In this document: piece after piece, positions 35,015 to 39,464 of the stretch
Numbering within the stretch: position 1 is the stretch's first letter
Layout of the letters: each line of letters starts with the position of its first letter
From: Spirosoma fluviale
GTDB taxonomy: Bacteria; Bacteroidota; Bacteroidia; Cytophagales; Spirosomataceae
Length of the DNA: 39,464 nt
Direction of reading: 5' to 3'
Assembly: GCA_945901025.1 (NCBI GenBank)
Contig: CAMDJW010000019.1
Coordinates: 1-39,464, forward strand
Notes under the pieces: generated by a model
Database searches by the model: none
The model's input: the letters and a program-made list of their open reading frames with translations, nothing else
Told to the model about the DNA's origin: nothing
Program-made: the position numbers and the translations under genes

Positions 35015-35614
35015 ATGATTAAAATTCATGTTAGCGATGCAGCGTTAATTTCAGCGTACATCCAAGGGGAAGACAAAGCGTTTGAGACATTAGTCAAACG
35101 TAGTAAATCAAAGGTATTTACCAGTATATACTTGATCGTAAAAGACCGTTATGTAGCGGAAGATTTGCTTCAAGAAACTTATATTAAAGCGATCGATGTA
35201 ATTAAATCGGGGCGATACAACGAAGAGGGAAAATTTTTACCTTGGGTTGCACGCATAGCTCACAATTTAGCCATTGATTATTTTCGTAAGGAAAAAAGAT
35301 ATCCTACGATTGTTTTAGAAGATGGTTCTAAGGTGTTTAATAGTTTTGATTTTGCGGAGGACTCAGCAGAGGAGTTGCAAATGAAATCAGATCAAATCGC
35401 TCATGTTAGGGAGATGATCAAAAAATTACCTGAAGAGCAAAGAGAAGTTTTGGTATTGAGGCATTATGAGGAATTAAGTTTTCAAGAGATTGCCGAACAA
35501 ACAGGAGTTAGTATTAATACGGCCTTAGGGAGAATGAGGTATGCCTTGATCAATCTAAGAAAAATGATAGAAAAACAAGAAAGTGCCTATGACGCAAAAC
35601 TTTACCCCAAATGA
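35015..35614 (+). CDS. ECF-type sigma-70 family RNA polymerase sigma factor
   Basis: A 199-residue two-domain sigma factor. Region 2 spans about 20-90 with DRYVAEDLLQETYIKAID and FLPWVARIAHNLAIDYFRKE. Region 4 (about 128-185) has LPEEQREVLVLRHYEELSFQ and the recognition helix EIAEQTGVSINTALGRMRYALINLRK. It differs clearly from the crt-linked sigma in this window. The 3' end overlaps a 70-residue gene in another frame by 26 bases, so the two are probably translated together. The 240-base gap upstream holds an SD-led minigene and a weak -7-like TTAATTTG. The target genes are unknown. Confidence 0.92.
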   Translation: MIKIHVSDAALISAYIQGEDKAFETLVKRSKSKVFTSIYLIVKDRYVAEDLLQETYIKAIDVIKSGRYNEEGKFLPWVARIAHNLAIDYFRKEKRYPTIVLEDGSKVFNSFDFAEDSAEELQMKSDQIAHVREMIKKLPEEQREVLVLRHYEELSFQEIAEQTGVSINTALGRMRYALINLRKMIEKQESAYDAKLYPK

Positions 35615-35801
35615 CCTTATTAAAATCTTATATGAGCCTAAAGCAGGGCTCGATCAGCTTTTAAATGCTGAAGGATGCTCGGAGTTGGCATCCTTTCAAA
35701 AGGTAAAAGATAAATTGGAAGAGGCCCTAATGGAACCTTCTGATCGATCTGTAGAGGCTATTTTAGCTTATTCTCAAATTAAGTCGGCCCTACATTCCTG
35801 A
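35589..35801 (+). CDS. Small protein overlapping the ECF sigma gene, possible sigma regulator
   Basis: A 70-residue, acidic, helix-rich soluble protein (MTQNFTPNDLIKILYEPKAG, then helices to PSDRSVEAILAYSQ). The start is ATG at 35589, inside the sigma gene; GTG at 35583 is an alternative. I know no named family. Small proteins following ECF sigma genes are often anti-sigma factors, and this one has an N-terminal helix pair but no membrane segment and no zinc-binding HxxxCxxC motif. Codon use and overlap support a real gene. A sigma-regulating role is inferred from position alone. Confidence 0.7.
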   Translation: MTQNFTPNDLIKILYEPKAGLDQLLNAEGCSELASFQKVKDKLEEALMEPSDRSVEAILAYSQIKSALHS

Positions 35802-35828
35802 GCGGAAAAACAATCTTAAAATAATTCT

Positions 35829-35836
35829 TACCTTTG
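35829..35836 (+). promoter_or_regulatory. -7 promoter box of nth
   Basis: TACCTTTG matches TAnnTTTG and lies about 16 bases before the ATG at 35852. A TTG at 35834 that could otherwise serve as start lies inside this box, which favours the ATG. No clear -33 TTG. Confidence 0.4.
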
Positions 35837-35851
35837 TTCAAAGCACATTTG

Positions 35852-36493
35852 ATGCAAAAGAAAGAGCGATTTCAAGCATTTATTTCCCACTTTTCGACCC
35901 GTTTTCCTACGGCCGAAACGGAACTTCATTATTCAAATCCGTTTGAACTTTTAGTGGCTGTGGTTTTGTCGGCTCAATGTACGGACAAGCGAATCAACCA
36001 AATTACCCCTACCCTATTTAAGCGATTTCCGGATGCAAAGGCGCTTTCAGAATCATCAGTCGACGAGATTTTTTCTTACATCAGGTCGGTTTCTTATCCC
36101 AATAATAAAGCGAAACACTTATTGGGTTTGGGCAAACGAATGGTTGATTCCTTTGAGGGTCAAGTTCCAGAAACGATGGAAGATTTACAAAGTTTGCCAG
36201 GTGTAGGCCGCAAAACAGCCAATGTGATCGCTTCCGTCATTTACAACCAGCCCACTATGGCTGTGGATACACATGTTTTTAGGGTATCTCGCCGACTAGG
36301 ACTTGTTCCAAAAACAGCAAATACACCCCTAAAAGTTGAACTATCCATTATCAAACATTTACCAGATGACATCATTCCGGTAGCTCACCATTGGTTAATT
36401 TTACATGGAAGGTATGTATGCTTGGCCAGAACCCCAAAATGCCATGTTTGTGAAATCAGTCATTTTTGCGCCCATTTTGAAAAAATAAAATGA
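35852..36493 (+). CDS. nth: Endonuclease III, DNA glycosylase/AP lyase
   Basis: A 213-residue base-excision repair enzyme that removes oxidised pyrimidines. The helix-hairpin-helix LPGVGRKTANV carries the catalytic Lys (K121), and VDTHVFRVSRRLGL has the catalytic Asp (D139). The [4Fe-4S] loop is C-x6-C-x2-C-x5-C at 190, 197, 200 and 206. Length is the same as E. coli Nth. The stop overlaps the ATG of the PnuC-type gene by four bases. Confidence 0.97.
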   Translation: MQKKERFQAFISHFSTRFPTAETELHYSNPFELLVAVVLSAQCTDKRINQITPTLFKRFPDAKALSESSVDEIFSYIRSVSYPNNKAKHLLGLGKRMVDSFEGQVPETMEDLQSLPGVGRKTANVIASVIYNQPTMAVDTHVFRVSRRLGLVPKTANTPLKVELSIIKHLPDDIIPVAHHWLILHGRYVCLARTPKCHVCEISHFCAHFEKIK

Positions 36494-37053
36494 TCGAATT
36501 TATACAAGCACATGGCTTAGAATATGTAGGGATCATCACGGCTCTTCTGGGTATATTTTATTCCACCAAACAACATAAAATTGCTTGGATTTGGAATTTC
36601 ATTGCTTCCTTTATCTATTGCATTCTTTTTTATCAGGTAGGTCTTTACTCCGACATGGAATTGCAGGGAGTATTTATGGCCATGGCTATTTATGGATTTG
36701 TGCAATGGAATCAACCTTCTAAGATGTTGGAGGTCAGTGAGTCGAGTAGTCCAAACCTGATAATCGGCATTGGAGGATCTATTCTTTTTGGGATAGTCTC
36801 AGGCTACTTTCATCATGAAATATCCAACGTTTCCCTCCCATACTTAGATGCGACACTAACTGGTTTTAGCATTTGGGGTACTTATTTGGCGGCTAAAATG
36901 AAAATTGAAAACTGGCTAGTATGGATTTTTGTTAATATTAATTACATCGGAATCTATTTATATAAGGGCATGAATGGAACAGCAATACTTTACGTCATCT
37001 TCCTAATCTTTGCTTTTAAAGGATTTTATGTTTGGAAAAAAAAATTGTCATAG
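36490..37053 (+). CDS. PnuC-family vitamin-precursor transporter
   Basis: A 187-residue membrane protein with about six or seven membrane segments. Family marks are IWNFIASFIYCILFYQVGLYSDMELQGVF (in parts; about 33-62), YGFVQWNQ and, near the end, WIFVNINYIGIYLYKGMNGT with GFYVWKK. PnuC carries nicotinamide riboside; relatives move thiamine or riboflavin. No TPP riboswitch or thiamine genes are nearby, so nicotinamide riboside is the default guess. The ATG overlaps the nth stop by four bases (ATGA), so the two are coupled. Confidence 0.88.
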   Translation: MIEFIQAHGLEYVGIITALLGIFYSTKQHKIAWIWNFIASFIYCILFYQVGLYSDMELQGVFMAMAIYGFVQWNQPSKMLEVSESSSPNLIIGIGGSILFGIVSGYFHHEISNVSLPYLDATLTGFSIWGTYLAAKMKIENWLVWIFVNINYIGIYLYKGMNGTAILYVIFLIFAFKGFYVWKKKLS

Positions 37054-37092
37054 ATTTTATATCAATAATTACCTAAATCAATCATATAAAAT

Positions 37093-37100
37093 TATCTTTG
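37093..37100 (+). promoter_or_regulatory. -7 box upstream of the DksA-like gene
   Basis: TATCTTTG matches TAnnTTTG in the 141-base gap after pnuC. It would give a leader of nearly 90 bases. No -33 TTG at standard spacing. Confidence 0.35.
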
Positions 37101-37194
37101 TAGAAATGTTAACTAAAAATATTAAAGGTTTGATATTCAAGCGTTTTGAGTTAAATCTTTGATATTTACCATTCTTAATCATTCGATATTTATT

Positions 37195-37578
37195 ATGGGA
37201 AACGAAGAAAAACAACGCTATTCGGCGGAGGAGTTAAAAGAATTTGAACAAATAATTTTAGAAAAATTAGAAGACTCAAGGTCAGAATTAACTTATTTAA
37301 GAGAAACACTTTCAAAAAAGAACGACAGCGGAACGGATAAAACCTCCGGGAATTCAAAGGTAATGGAAGACGGTGCAGAAACTGCCGAAAAAGAAAACAT
37401 GAACCAATTGGCCGTTCGATTACAAAAATTTATTGGAAGTCTTGAAAAAGCGCTAATGAGAATTAAAAATGGGACTTATGGCGTATGCGTAGAATCTGGA
37501 AAATTAATTTCCAAAGAGCGTTTACGTTTAGTACCGCATACTCAACATTCCATTGAGGCTAAATTAAAACAACGATAG
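37195..37578 (+). CDS. TraR/DksA-like protein without a zinc finger
   Basis: A 127-residue protein with an N-terminal coiled coil (LKEFEQIILEKLEDSRSELT), an acidic central stretch (MEDGAETAEKEN) and a C-terminal globular part (LMRIKNGTYGVCVESGKLIS, then KERLRLVPHTQHSIEAK). It has the DksA/TraR layout, but the CxxC pairs are reduced to one Cys (YGVCVES), so no zinc site can form. Related Bacteroidota proteins share this loss. It could still enter the RNA polymerase secondary channel. The start is the ATG before GNEEK; an upstream in-frame start adds unconserved residues. Next gene begins directly at the stop. Confidence 0.88.
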   Translation: MGNEEKQRYSAEELKEFEQIILEKLEDSRSELTYLRETLSKKNDSGTDKTSGNSKVMEDGAETAEKENMNQLAVRLQKFIGSLEKALMRIKNGTYGVCVESGKLISKERLRLVPHTQHSIEAKLKQR

Positions 37579-37941
37579 ATGGGGATTTTTGATAATTCTA
37601 AACTTGTAGACTTGGTCACCAAATACATCAAAACTCAATTGGAGTTGGTGAAATTGGACATCCAAGAACGATTAGAAGAATTATTATCCAGAATTTTCAA
37701 ATTTATATTAGCCGCATTTTCGGTTGGTATTACCCTTTTATTTTTACTATTGGGACTCGCAAATTTGCTGAATGAATACTTTAAAAGTTCCTTTATTGGA
37801 TATATGAGTGTGTCAGGTATTGCGTTAGTCGTTAGCCTCTTTATTATTTATTCCTTGAATAAAAAAACTCCAGATACTCCTTTGAATGATGTGGAGGAAG
37901 TTGACGAATTTACAAATGCCAACGAAAACGATCATGACTGA
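37579..37941 (+). CDS. Holin-like membrane protein (PF07332-type)
   Basis: A 120-residue protein with an amphipathic N-terminal helix (LVDLVTKYIKTQLELVKLDI), two membrane segments (about 40-68 and 75-95) and an acidic tail. It resembles the phage_holin_3_6/YqjE-like family found in many genomes outside phages; no other phage gene is present, so a lysis role is unlikely. The ATG follows the DksA-like stop with no gap and the 3' end overlaps the next gene by eight bases, giving a tight three-gene unit that may act in envelope stress. Confidence 0.82.
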   Translation: MGIFDNSKLVDLVTKYIKTQLELVKLDIQERLEELLSRIFKFILAAFSVGITLLFLLLGLANLLNEYFKSSFIGYMSVSGIALVVSLFIIYSLNKKTPDTPLNDVEEVDEFTNANENDHD

Positions 37942-38266
37942 TTTAGAGAATAAACGTAAAGCATTAGAAGTGCAAGCAAATGAAGTGAAATCAAATATTT
38001 CGTTAGAAATGGACGATTTGAAAAAAATAGCCAAGGAACGCGGTAATCAAATATTAATTGCCGGAGGAATTGTCGCAGGAAGTTATTTGATTTATTCACT
38101 TTTCTCAGGAGGTAGCGAATCTAAAAAGGAAGAAAAAAACGAATCGTCGTTTTTAGGCTCAGCCATTAAATCCTATTTATTAGCGGTCGCACTATCGTTG
38201 GCAAAAGATAAGTTAGTTGATTATCTCAAAAATCTTGAGGAAGAATCGGTATCAAAAGAACAATAA
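37934..38266 (+). CDS. Small membrane-anchored hypothetical protein
   Basis: A 110-residue protein with a charged helical N-terminus (about 1-36), one glycine-rich hydrophobic segment (LIAGGIVAGSYLIYSLFSGG, about 40-59), a lysine/glutamate stretch and a second hydrophobic helix (SYLLAVALSLAKDKLVDYL). The layout recalls YqjD/DUF883 or YtxH-like proteins that often partner YqjE-type holin-like proteins. The start is the ATG at 37934, overlapping the previous gene by eight bases. No catalytic function is expected. Confidence 0.75.
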   Translation: MTDLENKRKALEVQANEVKSNISLEMDDLKKIAKERGNQILIAGGIVAGSYLIYSLFSGGSESKKEEKNESSFLGSAIKSYLLAVALSLAKDKLVDYLKNLEEESVSKEQ

Positions 38267-38282
38267 ATCAAAATCTAAAACG

Positions 38283-38334
38283 TTTGCTTTTTTGTAGCGC
38301 TTTCAGTGCACCCCGACCCATCAAAAAAAGCAAA
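38283..38334. repeat. Inverted repeat between convergent genes
   Basis: TTTGCTTTTTTG (38283-38294) pairs with CAAAAAAAGCAAA (38322-38334), one bulged A, around a 27-base loop. It lies between the stops of the small membrane protein gene and prfB. No T tract follows on either strand, so it is a poor classical terminator. Confidence 0.4.
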
Positions 38335-38345
38335 AATAAAATTGG

Positions 38346-39420
38346 CTAATTTTCCATTAAATACGCCTTAATAAATTCATTGATTTCTCCGTCCAATACC
38401 GCATCAGTATTTGAAGTTTGATGGTTTGTGCGATGGTCCTTCACCCGTCGGTCATCTAACACATAAGATCTGATTTGAGAACCCCACTCTATTTTCTTTT
38501 TACCAGCCTCCACCTCAGCACGAGCAGCATTGCGCTTATCAATCTCGATTTGATATAGTTTAGACTTCAATAATCGAAGGGCCACTTCCTTATTCATCAA
38601 CTGCGAACGTTCTTGTTGGCACGCAATGATAATTCCCGAAGGTTTGTGGGTTAAACGCACGGCGGTTTCTACTTTATTGACATTTTGACCCCCAGCACCG
38701 CCCGAACGAAAAGTATCCCAATCAATATCAGCAGAATTAATGTCAATTTCAATCGTATCATCCGCTAAAGGACAAACATATACGGATGCAAATGAGGTAT
38801 GCCGACGCGCATTTGAGTCAAACGGCGATATGCGAACAAGGCGATGGACACCATTTTCCGATTTTAAATTTCCATAGGCAAACTCACCATCCACCTCGAT
38901 CGTGACAGATTTTATACCCGCAACATCACCATCATTTTGGTCAACCAAGCGAATTTTAAAACCATTTTTTTCGGACCACATTTGATACATTCGCAAGAGC
39001 ATAGACGCCCAATCCTGAGATTCAGTACCTCCCGCACCCGCGTTTATTTCGAGGACTGCGCTCATATTATCCCCCTCATCCGACATCATTTTACGAAATT
39101 CTAGGGCCTCCAAATTGGCCTCTAATTTATCGCCTTCCGAATCAACTTCCGCTTCGGTGGCTTCCTGCATTTCGTAAAATTCCCAGATGGTTTCTAGATC
39201 GCTTTGGGCATTGGTTAATTGGTCAAAGCCGTCGGTCCAAAATTTCAGCCCCCGCATCTCCCTCATGGTGGTTTCGGCCTTCACAGGATTGTCCCAAAAT
39301 GCCGGATCTAACGTAACCGTTTCTAATTCTGAAATTAAATATTTTTTGTGATCGTAGTCAAAGATACCTCCTTAAAGCCTCTATTCTGGCTTTCAGGTCA
39401 TTGAACCTGTCCTTAGTCAT
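38346..39420 (-). CDS. prfB: Peptide chain release factor 2, made by programmed +1 frameshift
   Basis: RF2 ends translation at UGA and UAA. The first 20 codons ([20 protein letters not shown]) start at ATG 39418-39420 and stop at an in-frame TGA (39358-39360). A +1 shift at CTT TGA C continues with [13 protein letters not shown] and the rest of the protein, giving 357 residues in all, near the E. coli length. The SPF recognition tripeptide is in [15 protein letters not shown], and the peptidyl-transferase motif GGQ is in [15 protein letters not shown] reading that starts at the GTG at 39282-39284 would be artificially short. It is convergent with the small membrane protein gene. Confidence 0.96.
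39357..39372 (-). promoter_or_regulatory. prfB programmed +1 frameshift site
   Basis: On the minus strand AGGAGG (39367-39372), a three-base TAT spacer, then CTT TGA C. This matches the E. coli element (AGGGGG TAT CTT TGA C) in spacing and slippery codon. It lets low RF2 levels favour frameshifting, so RF2 controls its own synthesis. Confidence 0.95.
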
Positions 39421-39443
39421 GTGATTTTCTTCTTTATAAAGTG

Positions 39444-39451
39444 CAAATATA
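39444..39451 (-). promoter_or_regulatory. -7 promoter box of prfB
   Basis: On the minus strand TATATTTG matches TAnnTTTG, 23 bases before the prfB ATG. The -33 element would fall just past the window edge and cannot be checked. Confidence 0.5.
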
Positions 39452-39464
39452 CCCGATTTTGTGC

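Noticed and set aside
37579-37941. Prophage remnant suggested by a holin-like gene
   Set aside because: No endolysin, capsid, tail, integrase or attachment site is nearby, and this family is common in chromosomes outside phages.
38283-38334. Terminator for prfB and the small membrane protein gene
   Set aside because: The stem is AT-rich with a 27-base loop and no following T tract on either strand; kept only as an inverted repeat.
38346-39284. RF2 read as a 312-residue protein from a GTG start
   Set aside because: The upstream bases contain the full N-terminal 20 codons, AGGAGG and CTT-TGA-C, so the real product is made by +1 frameshift and is 357 residues long.
1-39464. tRNA genes, CRISPR arrays, insertion sequences and defence systems
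   Set aside because: All gaps are under 300 bases; I saw no cloverleaf, spaced direct repeats, transposase or defence-gene motif.

Overview
The window looks like chromosomal core DNA from a member of the Bacteroidota, most like the Cytophagales. It is AT-rich and tightly packed, and Shine-Dalgarno sequences are nearly absent. Several intergenic gaps carry the Bacteroidota -7 promoter box TAnnTTTG. Gene content also fits: a GT3-type glycogen synthase, a PF17132-type glycosidase beside xylose isomerase, a DUF4292 lipoprotein, an OmpH/Skp protein, a Bacteroidota-type ECF sigma factor next to crtI-crtB, and an IleRS with a GIHH signature. The genus is not certain. I see no tRNA, rRNA, insertion sequence, prophage or CRISPR array, and no gene-free stretch over 300 bases.

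Layout. 1-3.5 kb (minus): an OmpH/Skp-like chaperone with its terminator, a small membrane protein and a penicillin-acylase-family Ntn hydrolase. 3.6-6.4 kb (plus): an aspartylglucosaminidase-type Ntn hydrolase and a glycogen synthase. 6.4-11.1 kb (minus): xylA, a large secreted glycosidase and an AlkD-type DNA glycosylase, probably one operon. 11.3-13.7 kb (plus): a secreted M1 metallopeptidase with its terminator. 13.7-17.4 kb (minus): an ECF sigma factor, a terminator, then crtI-crtB-tauE/safE in one tight operon. 17.6-19.9 kb (plus): a TonB-dependent receptor. 19.9-23.9 kb (minus): TPR protein, DUF4292 lipoprotein and a degenerate EnvC/LytM factor, a cell-envelope operon. 24-25.1 kb (plus): a secreted amidohydrolase. 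25.1-31.0 kb (minus): ileS followed closely by an MBOAT O-acyltransferase and an AlgJ/AlgX-like SGNH partner. 31.2-34.1 kb (plus): 5-formyl-THF cyclo-ligase, a hypothetical protein, asd and pdxJ, ending at a strong terminator. 34.2-34.8 kb (minus): a secreted protein with an internal duplication. 35.0-38.3 kb (plus): an ECF sigma factor with an overlapping 70-residue partner, endonuclease III, a PnuC-type transporter, a DksA-like protein without a zinc finger, a holin-like membrane protein and another small membrane protein. 38.3-39.4 kb (minus): prfB with a complete programmed +1 frameshift site.

Functional themes are envelope biogenesis and modification (OmpH, EnvC/DUF4292/TPR, MBOAT/SGNH), sugar storage and use (glycogen synthase, XylA, glycosidase), carotenoid synthesis probably under an ECF sigma factor, translation (IleRS, RF2) and vitamin or amino-acid metabolism (PdxJ, Asd, FTHF cyclo-ligase, PnuC).

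No wholly new multi-gene system is evident. The observations most worth following are the swapped GxHH signature in IleRS, the prfB frameshift with a perfect AGGAGG in an SD-poor genome, the ECF sigma factor with an overlapping small partner and an SD-led two-codon minigene upstream, the TauE/SafE gene inside the crt operon with a palindrome at the upstream sigma promoter, and the orphan O-acyltransferase pair behind ileS. Family assignments come from motif recognition by eye. No database search was run.
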